From: Pyrenula massariospora | Lineage: Eukaryota > Ascomycota > Eurotiomycetes > Pyrenulales > Pyrenulaceae | Direction of reading: 5' to 3' | DNA: 64,000 nucleotides | NCBI GenBank assembly: GCA_021030905.1 | Contig: JAGFMI010000012.1 | Coordinates: 62,001 to 126,000 of the forward strand | In this document: positions 47,193 through 58,930 of the stretch, piece by piece | Layout: the number at the start of each line of letters is the position of its first letter | Numbering within the stretch: position 1 is the stretch's first letter | The notes under the pieces: model-generated | Database searches by the model: none | What the model saw: only the letters and a program-made list of their open reading frames with translations | What the model was told of the DNA's origin: nothing | Program-made: the position numbers and the translations under genes

Positions 47193-50100
47193 ATGACACC
47201 GGAAAACCGCTCGTTGAGTGAGTCTGAGAACCAAAACGCCATCTCGTGGATCTGACATAGATTTTATAGCATCATTGCCGTCCATGGCCTCAATCCCCAC
47301 CTCAAAGATGATGACTTCCATGCCTTTGAGACCTGGTCCAGTCCGAAAGGCGGAAAAGGCGACCTTTGGCTGAGAGACCAGTTGGCGATCTCAATGCCCA
47401 ATGCTCGAATTTTCATAGCTGTCTATGACAGTCAACCAATCTTTGGCAACAAGGACCGCTTCTTTCGTCAGGCCAATACATTTCTCGAAGAAATTCTAAT
47501 AAAAAGAGATGAAATTGAAGTGAGATGGTTCAAAGAAACGGACAAGCCGAGAAGCTAAAAATTATCAGGACATCAAGCGCCCAATTGTACTATTGGCATA
47601 TAGCCTGGGAGGCATCCTTGTGAAACAGGTATTCATTCTCCTCCTCCTATTGCTTTTTACCTTACTAAGACAGATACTAAGGCTTTGGTCAATGCACACA
47701 ATAACCAACGGTTCTCTTCCGTAAAAGAAGCAGTGTAAGACGTCCCCGAGCGTGTTTAGGGACATGTGATCATTAACGGATTAGACACGGCTTGATATTC
47801 TTTGGCGTTCCGCACGCGGGAGGAGATCACGCAGCAGTACAGCTCGGGAACCTAGCGACTCGGATCGCTAATCAAATCCTCCCAAATGCCAAGAGAGACA
47901 TCATTGAGACTCTAAAGGATGGATCGATGTACGCGGACATTCTCAAAGAGATGTTTCGACACCAACTTGAACAATACGAGATTGTCTCGTTCTATGAGCG
48001 ACAAGAGAAGACAAGTCGGGTATATCTAGCTCCCGAACCAAACCCTTCCATGAGGTTAACCAAGATCTAGATCATTGTACCTTACGAAAGCGCAACACTT
48101 GGTCTCGCCGGGCATCGCGAGAACCAGGTCGGCCTCAATGCGGACCATATCAATATGTGTTGTTTCGACAGCTCCAAGCAACATGACAAGGACACATATG
48201 AGCTTGTCGAGTTCAACGTTAGAAATATATGCAAGAGCGCTATCCGAGCTAGAAACAGAGGTGAGTTGTTGGACACTCAAATTGGAACCGATGCAGGGCT
48301 ACAAGAACGCTTTGCGAGACTCGCCGAAGCCTAAACAATGGTGGCGTGCAGCCGGTCGCTATATAGCTTCTACAGCTTTTCGATATGCATCTAATAGACC
48401 AGAATATCAATTTTAAAATTTCGTACTACTGTCTTCGTTGTGTATTCTTATTACTCATGCGTACTTTTTACTTAGGGTTGCATACAATATCCCGCTCCAC
48501 GACCGATTTTCAAAATTGCGAACAGTCCTACAGATTCGGAATGGCGCTCGAAGATCACTTGAGCCCTGATCGAAACTGGCTTAGTTTTCGGCGTGGGGAT
48601 CTTATAGAAGACATCAAAGTCTTCACGCACGAGGGTAGTCATAAGGTAGAAGGGAGAATAAGAAGCTCTTGCGGTCAATTTGTACGTTCACATTTCCGAA
48701 TCTAACCAATCCCTGGCAGAAGTTGACAACGTCGATTGTGAAGCCCGAGAAAAGCGTCCTATGCATCACCAAGCGTAAGAACGAAGAAATCCTTGAGCAA
48801 TTCTCAAGCCAAGATTTGTTTGACAAAGCCGTGACCGAACACGACCTTGAATTTGCTGACAAGTTGTTCGGTGATCGCATCGACGACCCATTGAAGCCAC
48901 AATTGACTACTACCGTCACTAGTCTTGGAACAGCCTATGTGGACAGGTACGGTCGGCTCCATGATCAAGCACTTCATTTCGCAGTCATTGCGGCCGACCA
49001 AGAGATGATGCGGTTCCTGGTAGAAGGACATTTCATTTCGGTGAATAAGAGAACTGACTTTCCAGCGATATCTTCTCGCCGCCCAGAAGATGATTGGTCT
49101 AGATGGGACTCGTATGTTGAGACAAGATCTGGTACGCCACTGACGGCCGCCGTCAATCGATACGTCCGCAGCAAGCATTTCAGAAATGAAGTCGATCAGA
49201 GAGCTGAGGTTGTCATCTGGCGAAGGATGATCCGTGAACTGGTCCATCTGGGAGCCAATTGGTCGACTTTTGCCGACGGGCAAAATCTTCTCGGACCACA
49301 ATCAGTACTCCGTGCTGACGGCCCTTCCGTGTTGTCGCGCGCGATCGATTATAATGACCGTGCTATCTACGATCTGGTTCTCTTCAAAGCCGATCCACCG
49401 CTCGAATTTAGATGGCTTCCCTGGCCGCCATTTTTTGAGCCGGAGCGTTGGTGGGCAACTCATTCAACCATCATACGGCCTCTTGATTCGGAGGAGGCTG
49501 GAAGAGTGATTGAGCTCTTAAAGCGACATCCCAAATTGGCCGATGCCACTGGCGAGCAGTCGTTGAGAGCTGCGGCTAACAATCTCCTTTGGGATAATTT
49601 GAATGATCTAGACCTGTCATCTGAACGGATCAATACCCTCTTTGAACGTCTACTCGCGCAGTTAGATGAGCGGTCTTCGCAGCAAGCCAAAGAAGATTTC
49701 GACTTGGTGGTGGAGCAACTAGGGAAAATCCTTATGGCTCAGCCCGATGTTAAGCTGTGGGCCGAGCGAAAAGGTCATCCATCCATTTTACATTACTGTG
49801 TCGCCGAAGACTTACACGACGTTCTGCAAACTTTTCTGACTGGAATGAAGGACAGAGTAGTCCTTCCACTGGTAAACCTCGCATTTGGAGACGGCGAAAC
49901 TCTCCTGGACAAAGCTGCGGCGAATGGTAACAACGAAATGGTTGACTTGCTGAAGAGCTACAATGCTGTTCCCTCGCCGCGTCCTTCAAGAAGAAGCTTC
50001 AACTCATCGCTCACGGTGGGATTTCTGAGGCCAACAAAGGCTAGTACGTCCTCAATGACCAGAGCTTCTTCACCGCTGCAACGGATAAGCTCTCAGAAAA

Positions 50101-50573
50101 GCACACCTTTTTCGTCAAACACCTCCGAACAATCGTATGCGGCACATTCGGCAAAGCCATCTCCGAGAAGCCACGCGCCAGTCGGCCAGAGACCGAGACC
50201 CCCAGAAGAATCCCGCGCTTACAAGAACGCCCTCGAGGCCACGACTGCTGTGACATATGCTCAGGACAAGCTGGTCGACGTTTCGCAATACTCCGATTCG
50301 ACAACTCAAGCTGATAGCCAAAACCACGCGCCACCCGCGCTCAAGCCGTCGTATTCGGAGGGTGTTCCCGAGCTACTTTCTCGAAGCTCCTACGCGGAAG
50401 TTGTCAAGCAAAATCTCGACCCTGCTAAGGCTGTGCCGTCTAAGATGACTCTCAGGAGCGTATCTCGTGCGGCCGGAAAGGAAGGAAAAGCAGAAGCCGA
50501 ACCCTGCGGTGGCAGGAGGAAAGGAGCTGATAAGCTTTCCTCAACGAGTAACGGCGTGAGAAGAAGGTCATAA
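47193..50573 (+). CDS. SesB-like hydrolase fused to SH3-like segment and degenerate ankyrin repeats
   Basis: Proposed exons: 47193-47221, 47261-47519, 47569-47628, 47682-47734, 47785-48019, 48071-48260, 48476-48681, 48720-50573; 2886 nt, 961 aa, in frame. Residues 1-275 are an alpha/beta hydrolase: 'IIAVHGLNPHLKDDDFHAFE', nucleophile elbow 'LLAYSLGGILVKQ', 'HGLIFFGVPHAGGDHA', 'LNADHINMCCF' with the His. Residues about 285-344 resemble an SH3 fold ('ALEDHLSPDRNWLSFRRGDL', 'VEGRIRSSCGQF'). Then come weak ankyrin repeats ('QALHFAVIAADQEMMRFLVE', 'GETLLDKAAANGNNEMVDLL') and a Ser/Pro-rich, basic tail. No NACHT or NB-ARC is present. Two introns are delicate: a 215-bp one (48261-48475), inside which an earlier acceptor would add 'GLQERFARLAEA' and stop, and a 38-bp one (48682-48719). 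So a hydrolase-only product is also possible, and a separate downstream gene cannot be ruled out. Confidence 0.72.
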
Positions 50574-51539
50574 CTTTGACATAAACTTTTACATCTACCC
50601 TATTGGCTAGCATAAAGTCACATAGATGGAGAGCACCAGCGGACACGTTATCTCGGGAACGTCCTCCCCGCCGCAAAATCCGTGTTCCCTTTCCCCTCTC
50701 CAACTTATCCCTCGACGCTATACTCTCTGCCTTCTCCTTTTGCGAGTGTCCTAGCCGGCATCGTTGCTGTGCAAGCCTACGGCATCAGCACAAATTGCAA
50801 CGCTGCCCATTGGGGTCGATCAAGCCTTAGAGCAAAGGCAAATGGGGCCGCATGGAGCGTCTTTCTCGACATTTAGTGCTGCTGCAGCATATTGTCTTTG
50901 TATACCTGCTGGTTCTGGTCGGCTACATAGAGCGTCGATGCGATCGCTGATACAAATGGCGTAGAAGCTTGGCAGTGAAACTCTTCGATGGTCATACACA
51001 CGTGGGTGGGCTACTTGTTGTTGTTCCCAGTGTCTTGCTTCGTTGACAAGGATTTCTGTTTGATGCAGCTCTATAACCTATTACACGTGATCACTTTGTT
51101 CAAGTTGCAACTACCCTACCGGTAGGTTTGGAAATTTTCGATTTTAGAGCGAGCGAAGAGCAGATCCTGGGCGCTATGATGAGATAGCTCTGACGACTTG
51201 GGGATCCCATGTGACCCTTCCCAGGTGCTTCACTGAACCCTGTACTTCCCCATCAGCTTTCACGCCAGCGCCCGGGCGATGGCATATTTCACATTGCAAG
51301 TCCGGGTAGTGAATGCCTCCGAGGAAGCGAACAATATGACTAATTTCTTTCGGTTTGTGAGTCAGTGTTGCATTTCGTGGCTTTTCGTCGGTTTATCTTA
51401 GATTTTTTCCTCTTCAAAAGTCCATTATTAGAGGAGCGATCGTTCGTCCAGATTTGTCGACAACCAGACATCGACTAAGTATCGTGGAGCATCATCAAAA
51501 TCAGCACCTCCTGATTCCAAATTAGGATACGTTCCAAAC
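50574..51539. other. Intergenic region
   Basis: Nearly 1 kb between two plus-strand genes. Short frames at 50603-50964 have no support. No RNA gene or repeat was found. Confidence 0.45.
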
Positions 51540-52040
51540 ATGCCATTACACATCCGTTCCGGTCGCAATAAGCCTCCCAAACAACAACCAGCACCCCAAG
51601 AGCCGCCACCTAAGCCATTACTCATCTACAGCGGGCAGACAGTGGACTTGACAAAGGTCAAAACAGATTACCCCATCATTGGTGATCCAAATCAACCCAC
51701 AGAACTGCCTGACAACCAGACCCAGACCGAATCCTACCGCGACAACCTTAGACGGCGCCTCAGAACCTTTCGAGACCGTTGGACTTTCGAACAAACGCAA
51801 AACAGAACCGATCTGACGGGAGGAAAAGATGAACTCAAGCAGCTCTATCGGAATTTGATCAAGCTCGCGGATTCCTACTTATATCACTGTCCGCCGGAGG
51901 GGAAAGCGGCAGAGGGCGGTCTGGAACAGTTGGACGCCGATCACCAAGACCCTTTGCATGTTGAGAGGTACCTTGGGAATATGACTGATCTTTACATGCG
52001 GATAACGAGCGAGAACGTTGAGGGGCCGGTTCCGTGGTAG
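51540..52040 (+). CDS. Hypothetical 166-aa protein
   Basis: A single intronless frame that starts 'MPLHIRSGRNKPPKQQPAPQ'. The N-terminus is basic and Pro/Gln-rich. The middle ('YRDNLRRRLRTFRDRWTFEQ') and end ('ELKQLYRNLIKLADSYLYH', 'ERYLGNMTDLYMRITSEN') look helical and charged. There is no signal peptide, membrane helix or Cys/His cluster, so it is probably soluble and intracellular. I do not recognise a family. The steady, protein-like composition over its whole length argues for a real gene. It is flanked by gene-free stretches on both sides. Confidence 0.55.
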   Translation: MPLHIRSGRNKPPKQQPAPQEPPPKPLLIYSGQTVDLTKVKTDYPIIGDPNQPTELPDNQTQTESYRDNLRRRLRTFRDRWTFEQTQNRTDLTGGKDELKQLYRNLIKLADSYLYHCPPEGKAAEGGLEQLDADHQDPLHVERYLGNMTDLYMRITSENVEGPVPW

Positions 52041-53009
52041 CTGCAAGAATAACATCGGCAACTTAGAGCGGGCTTATGCGTGCGAAGCGCGGATCCTCGG
52101 TGTCCGAAAGACTGTTCTGGCAACAGTCTTTCTCTCCCTCTATTTTGCGAGACAAACTAACCTCGAAGTCGCTCTTTTTCAAGCAACCCGGATATGCTGT
52201 TCTTCACTGGTGATAAATGATCATTGTCTTGCCCCGAAAGTCTCTTGAAGAGAGACTAGCGTTTGGTCTGGGCTTGTTCGATCTCCTGGGACTCTGGCGT
52301 TTTGCATATCTAAAAGCATTTGAAGTGTTGGTCTGCGTGCAGAGCTTGGGTCAAGCATTTTCCTGGGGATCTTGGGTTAGCGGTGAATTTGTGTATTACT
52401 CTTTTTCAATCGACAGTGGCAGGCCATCTGTCAGATAGTGATCGCTTGAGTAGGCTCAGGTATATTTGCGATCGAGCTTGTCCTGACCGATTTCTGATGT
52501 ATGACAATGTGACTTTTTGAGCATGTTTTCCCGCCATGCACTCCATCAGGGGGGGTAGAGTAACGAGAGCGATCACCTAGTCAAATGGCTTCGGGTCTGT
52601 GAGATTCAGCGACGACTAAGAATAAGCGTGAACAGTGATGCTTGAATTTGCCACAATTTCTTTAGCCGGGACCATTGCCTCCCATTGCCAAAATACTCCG
52701 CTACCTTTTTGATTTATATCATTCGATAAACTTGATGAGGTAAAGTCGTAGGGAATTCAGCTGTTATACTTCTATTTAGATCTAGTGATTAAGCGATGAA
52801 TGCGGACATCAACTCGCATGAGTTCTGCTGCTCCTGATGAGAGCTACATTGTCATTGACGTAACCACGGAACTCTGCTGGACGATTATTCGCGGTACAGT
52901 ATGAAACCCAGTCCTAACTAATTGAGTACGGATCTGGTTGGACCGTGGTATGAAGGAGGTTGAAGAAAACCATCTTCGAACCTGGGGCAGACGAATTCAA
53001 TCGCTCTCG
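52041..53009. other. Intergenic region
   Basis: About 970 bases between the hypothetical gene and the 3' end of the ULD/C2H2 gene. Overlapping short frames at 52018-52520 have no motif. Nothing else is seen. Confidence 0.45.
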
Positions 53010-56000
53010 TTATTCTGAATCCTGGCCCGTGGAAGGTGTCAGGTCTGTATAAAACTCCCAGTCGCCGTATGGAATGGTGATGGCCGTAAAGGATATTTCT
53101 TCTAGTTGTTGCGCGATATGATCCAGCCATTCACACCGATAGAAGACATCTTGGCAGAAAGGACATCTGAGATATACCCCACGATGGTTGCTGGTCCCGT
53201 GAGGACTGTCAAAATGCTCTCTCCATGAAACCTTACTACTCCATGCTCGATGCTCGTTGTCGCACGTGTCTAGGACACAGACGTACGGTTTAAGATCGTG
53301 GAGAACATGACGCCTGAACGATTTTAGGAGAGATCATCCGTGGATACATTTACTTACTGCCAAGATGCCCTGTCTTCGATGACGACGAGATGTCTACAAA
53401 CTCCGCAAAGGCATAGACGCGCCCATCCATCAAGCTCAATTGGCGGCGGTGGTAATTTGCGATGAACTCGTTCTTTTATTTGACGATCGCGACAATAACT
53501 TTGTTGCTTTCCCTCCTTTCGTGATGTTTTTAAAGGGGTGGTACATATCTCGGAATACTGAGGGTAATGGATAAGGTCTTCTGTTCTTTGTCCGATACCC
53601 GCCTTCGACGTTTTTTCCAAACGCCGATCTTTGTCTCGTATCGAGCGCCTATCGTTGTATCGTGAAGTGGCTCTCGCAGTAGCGCGTGGTTTTTCTCGCA
53701 TCTCTCTCACTTTTCCCATTGCATCACATAAAGCAGGGAAAAGGACTGAGTGATAAGAATCCTCTTCGTCAGCGGTATACACCTTGGTCCCATCCCCTGG
53801 TCGTTCACAGTGCTCAAAAGATTCGTCTCTACATGAAGAATCCGCTAAGTTCCCGAACCGTGATACCCTATTGCTGGACTCGTGTTGAATTTGAGGTGGC
53901 GAATATTTCGAATCGATTGTGACTAAGCATACAGAATTTAGCATGTAGCTTCAATAGACATTCTACTACCCTTGACAGAGGAAAGAATCAAAGGATAGGT
54001 ATACGAACCTTTTTCATTAGCACTATTCTTTGATGAGGAACACGCAACATCCCCCGAGCCTGATCGTCGTTGACGCCGTCCCCGTTTAGTTCTCGGAGGA
54101 ACCCTCAAATTCTCCAAAAGTTTCGGGTCATTGCGATCCTGCTCAGGGTGGTGAATTTCAACGTGCCTATTGGTACGAAATCAGCGTCACTGCAGGGAAA
54201 ATACTTCCGCAAAAAGCCAATTTACCTTCGAAGGCGAAGTATAGTTATGTACTTATGTTGTTGGTCTGGACAGAATGGACATATGTGTCTAGGAGAGTCG
54301 TGCATAAGGCCGTGTCTGATCATCTCACTCTTTCTCTTAAACCCTCTTCCACTTGCTCCCCTGGAACACCCTTTCACCGGGCAAAAATGTGGACGCCTGA
54401 AATGAATGTTTCTATGCGAGATGAGAAGTGACAGAGTCTCGAAGGGTGGCGAATTGCAGCCGGGATAACTGCAATTGAAATAAACCTGAGGATTAGGAGG
54501 CGTAGAGCTAGGTGGAGCTTTCGCAGAGGTACTGAACCAGGGAACGTCGAGATAAGGACCCGTATTAGAATCTGCAGGAAAAATCGGATACCCTTCTGGT
54601 GACGGCGGCGATGTAGCAGACATTGGAGGGTTGTAGAATTTAGGCGATTGTGGATAGTTCATTCTAAGTCCATCATTTGCACTAGACCATGACGCCTCAG
54701 ATGCCGGCGAGCCTTGGGATCGTTTTCCGGACCAGAATTCTACTTGATCGCCCTGTGATTGGATACTAGAAAGCGATGCCCTCCTGTGATTTGTGATATT
54801 GGCTTGTAGTGGCGTAGGCTTTGCCTCTGTGGAGTTTGCTGTCGTGGTATTGACCTTGGTTCTCTCGACGTCGTGCTCCATTCCAACATTTTCGTTCGTC
54901 AAATTTGTGAACGTCATTGGCTTTCGTTGCCCATCGTCGGAAAATAGGGTTTTGGATAAACACTCCTTATCAGACAGCTCGTGTTGTCGACTTTCAAATA
55001 AACGTAAAGCCCTCTGATAGTTCACTTGGGCCAGACGGCGAGCTAGGTATACTGGGATCTGTGGATATCGATCTTGAATGTTCCGCATGTATACATCAGC
55101 TCCGATACCATTTACCAGATCCTTGTCAGTCACTGATCTTCGAGAAGGCCCATCATCTTCAACGTTATGCTCCAAAGTTACACTGTCGCGCTCGTTGACT
55201 ATGTGAATCCTTCGAAGAACCTGCAGGGCTTCATGTTCTTTCTGCAGGTGCTGTTGCTCTTTATGAGAGTCGTCTTCAGAAGCATTGGTTTTGTCAACCG
55301 TTGGCAAGCCAATGGAAGGTACGGCTGATTGATTCAGCCACGCGTTCAAAGGGTTATTTCCGCCGTGCCAGTCAATCTGCGATACTGGCTCCTTAAGATA
55401 AGGTTGATTGCGCTCCGCCAAGTTGGAATTCGGGTGGTCGAGAAATAGTTTTTTTGCATCTCTATCCTTTGTGCTCGGATCGCCATCTAGATCCAGTACG
55501 AACATTTGGCTACTAGTAGTCTTTTCAATAAGACTGAAGGCTTCGTTTGCTTCTTCTTTATCCATGGGTGCTGTTCGCGCACCAAAGGCTTGCAAATCTT
55601 CTTCGTTCTGACGTTTGGTCACTTGTTCCTCCTCGCTTTCGATGCTGCTCTGGCAGAACAAATTCTCGAGGCCGCTCGAGCTTTCGTAGAATGTAAGATT
55701 GCAAGCAGGACTAAGACGATCAGCAAAGCCTCCGCTCGGCGTTGTACGAATATACACACCATACGGATGGTGCCAATCCGTACTTTGGCACATCCACCAT
55801 AGTGTCACACTTAGGGCGCGGACACAGGCCCTGCTTAGCACGAATAGCTGAGATAGCGACAGACATGACTATCTGCGCATCTGGAAAGATGGATTGGGAC
55901 CAGCGGTCTTGTGGTATTAAGGCGCCTTTCCGCCTTTCGTCGATGAGATGAAAACTTCCTTCATTGACTTGTGCTTCTGCAGGCATATCGCGGAAATCGG

Positions 56001-57049
56001 CCTTCAGGAGACCTTCAAGCGGCTAAGTAGATGTTGCGTACGATTAGCGATGATGGTGCTTGGCGGATAGGGATTTGCTTACCTCCCAATGGCGGAATAT
56101 TTCCCAATCCAAGTCACGTTGTCTTCCAAGAGCATCAACGAAATGAATAGTCGCCATACCACCCGTTCCTGGAGTGTTTGCAAGTGTTTGCTGTACCTGA
56201 AGGAGATGGCTTAAGATCTGCTGGTTAGATTGCAGTACTCTTCCAACCATATTTCGAAGTTCTGTTGGGAAAGAGTTCAAAAATTGAGCAATTTGCTGTC
56301 CAATCGTCTTGATACTAATGAGAGCGGTGCTTTGAGACTTGGTTGTGGACTCTAAGTCGTCGAATTTGTGATGCAGATCATGTTGGGATTTCTCGAGACT
56401 CGCTCTTGTGCTAAGGATGCCGTCCTCTACCGACCCGATCTTGCTCATAGCTGCTGACAGACGCTGCTCTATGGCGTGAGACATGCTTTGGACTCTTTCC
56501 CCTAATGTGTCGATGGAACCACTTGAAATAGTTAGAAGCAACACCATAGTTGCAGATATATGAAGCATACGATGCATGCAAGTTAAGCAACAAATTGATG
56601 CTGAGGACCTTCCCACCAACAAAGGCTCGGAATTTATCAACCTCCTTGGCTACTGAGGTAGCCCACGTTGCCTTGTCTTTAAACGTACGAGCATCTAAAC
56701 GTTGTCCAAACGGACTCATAGAAGCCTCATACTTCTGCAGCTTGTCAAGAAACTCTTGCAAGGGTAGCCGAGAAGCGAGAGCGAGCCCTCGGATTGCATT
56801 GATATAGCTGGCATTGCGCTCTGTCGGGTGGAGCGACTCCAAAATTTGAAGAACGCGCTCAAGAGCTTGAAGCTCGATGATCACATGCTGATATTCCGAA
56901 GATGCGCCTCCTGTAGATTTAAGCGCTTTTGTGATCTTACGGATCAACCCTGGGGTCTAGTGTCATTGAGCGTTCTTTGACATGTAACAGCGAGACAAAC
57001 CGACAGCGCTGATGAAGTCCCCAGCCGAGAAGCCGAATGCTGGTGTCAT
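53010..57049 (-). CDS. Ubiquitin-like (ULD-type) and C2H2 zinc-finger protein, 1213 aa
   Basis: Eight exons: 57049-57001, 56949-56571, 56521-56083, 56022-55760, 55710-54226, 54166-54009, 53922-53358, 53313-53010; 3642 nt exactly in frame. Residues 1-145 ('MTPAFGFSAGDFISAVGLIR') form the helical N-terminal domain common in fungal signalling proteins. A coiled region follows (150-255, 'SLEKSQHDLHHKFDDLES'). Residues about 263-376 match the ubiquitin-like fold of fungal ULD proteins: 'IHFVDALGRQRDLDWEIFRHWE', 'FHLIDERRKGALIPQDRWSQ', 'CPRPKC'. A long polar region leads to C2H2 fingers at about 787-890 ('FNCSYPGCNSPPFETLSLLISHRNIH', 'CPVKGC', 'CPFCPD'), then a basic 'RTKRGRRQRRSG' and a second Cys/His block near the end ('YVCVLDTCDNEH', 'LRCPFCQDVFYRCEWLDH'). 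Likely a nuclear or signalling protein; the exact role is unknown. Confidence 0.85.
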
Positions 57050-57460
57050 AGTTTAGTAGATCTGTCATGCTATAGTATATCCATGTACGGATATATGAAA
57101 TGGAAAATTGGATGGAATTGAGAAGAGATGGAACATGAGAGAAGAAAAGGCTGAGCTGCCCCGCGTGAATGCCTTACATGTGTCCAATCACATGATAAGA
57201 AGACTTACTGTCTAAACACCAGGACAATCCGGTCTTTAAGCTGCTCTGGTAGTCCGACTATCACCAATTTTGAACATCGAATTCGAGAGTGACGGAGATC
57301 GATAGAATTCAAAGTGTCCCTTGTTGGCAAGATTTTCGACGGCTAATATCACGTGACTGACAGCAGTCACGTGATAAGATGCTACAGGTACTATAAGATG
57401 CAAAAATGCAGGTTCAATCAGTATATTCCAAATTTTCTGATCCTGTTACCGGTATCTCAA
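57050..57460. other. Spacer between tandem minus-strand genes
   Basis: These 411 bases contain the promoter of the ULD/C2H2 gene and the 3' end of the hydrolase gene. A perfect short inverted pair TCACGTGA / TCACGTGA occurs at 57351-57358 and 57366-57373, each a palindromic E-box-like CACGTG. Two such sites 15 bases apart could bind bHLH factors; this is a suggestion only. Confidence 0.4.
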
Positions 57461-58930
57461 TCAAGCCCTACGTCCCCTAATCCACTCGACTGCTTCAAGC
57501 AAATACCCGGTAAAGACGGCCGGCTTCTCCGTCGCCGGAAAATGCCCGACTCCCTCCATGATCGTACACTTAATATTCCCCTTGATCTTTGCCGCCGTCT
57601 TCTCACTCATCTCGGGTGTATTGCTCCAGTCATACTCTCCAGTGAGCATGTACACTGGGCACCTCTTAGTATCAATCGTGGACATGCGATCTCTTCCGTC
57701 CCAACCTCCAAAATAGAAGTCTAGGTCACCGTGGAAAATGCCGTAAGCTTGGCCAGAGTAGAGGTGCCAGATAAGCTGCTTATTGACGTGTGGAGTTGTC
57801 GGGGACATCATGCCGTAAATCCATTCTGGGTTGAAGAGAGATTGATGAACGATCGGGGATTTGTCGTGGAATTGGCGGGGCATGGTCAAATAGTCGCACC
57901 TATCAAGAATTAGTGTAAGCCTTGTCCATGAGTGATTTTGGTGTAGTTGACATAGATTTCGAAGCTCGTCAGAAAGCGACTTACGCTTGGAGCGGTATTG
58001 TACCATCAGCACCAACTTCTTTCGTCCTTGCGGCTACAGCAAGACAGACCTGACCGGCCATACTAGCGCCACATACAACAGGGCTTCGGAGGCCAAGCAC
58101 TTGTATAACTTCTCTGATACAGCCGACGTATGCATCCTCATTATTAGTGTGGTTTCCTGGAACATGGTTCTTGCATGGGAAGCTTCGTCCATGGCTTGGA
58201 AGGTCAAACGCATACATCGTCAACTTCTCCAATGCGCGTTTGTCGTTCATCACTCCATGATACTGTCGACTATCGCTACCGGAAGTGTGGCAAAAAATAA
58301 TAGCTTGAGGACCGTGACCGGAAGTCTCAACGAATACCTTGCTGCGGCCCCACGTAGGAGGGTTAACAAAGATGTACCGTCCTGTGATCACGTGTTCTTC
58401 CTGCTCTGGCTCTGCATCCTCCTTCATGGGACCATGGAGGTCGTCGCGCAGAAGCTCCAGTGTTCGGCGGGAGAGATGGTAGTACTGTGCCGAGGTAAGC
58501 TCGTTGCCCAGGATATCGACGCCAGCTTGCGAGATATTCATGCCAAGAAGCCCTACATAGAAGTTAGGAGAAGATGCTTCGATCTGAGGAGCTCACGCAC
58601 TCGATAGTTCTGGTACTTGGTACCTCCGAAGCTTTGGTAAGGCATTTTAGGAATTGGTTTGAACAACTCTTCCCATTGGTTGGGTGTAGCTACAAGGCTG
58701 AACAGGGCTTTACTTGCAGGATCTGTGCTGACCGTGCTCTTGCCCGGCGCCGCTGTTACGAGAATGGCTTCGTCACCTTCTAAGGATTGAATACCAAACT
58801 TTATAGGCTCAGTCATTGCTTTCGTGTCAGTGAAGCTTGTGAACTGCGCATCGGTGTTTATAGCCCTCTCAAAACCTGAGAGAGAGCTTTTCAGAGCCGT
58901 GGGAAGGCTACTCCAGGCGTGTGAAGACAT
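57461..58930 (-). CDS. Alpha/beta hydrolase with SCP2-like N-terminal domain
   Basis: Three exons: 58930-58597, 58552-57985, 57899-57461; 1341 nt, 446 aa, in frame. Residues 1-100 ('LPTALKSSLSGFERAINTDAQF', 'FGIQSLEGDEAILVTAAPG') resemble a small sterol-carrier-protein-2-like lipid-binding fold. From about residue 115 the alpha/beta hydrolase starts: 'FVETSGHGPQAIIFCHTSGSD', 'MYAFDLPSHGRS', nucleophile elbow 'VVCGASMAGQVCL', 'VYMLTGEYDWSNTP' with the acid residue and 'VGHFPATEKP' with the His. The triad is complete. No signal peptide or clear peroxisomal tail ('EWIRGRRA') is present. It may act on a hydrophobic ester or ring-cleavage product. It lies downstream of a Zn2Cys6 regulator on the same strand, a common pairing for a locally controlled catabolic gene. 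Confidence 0.85.
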
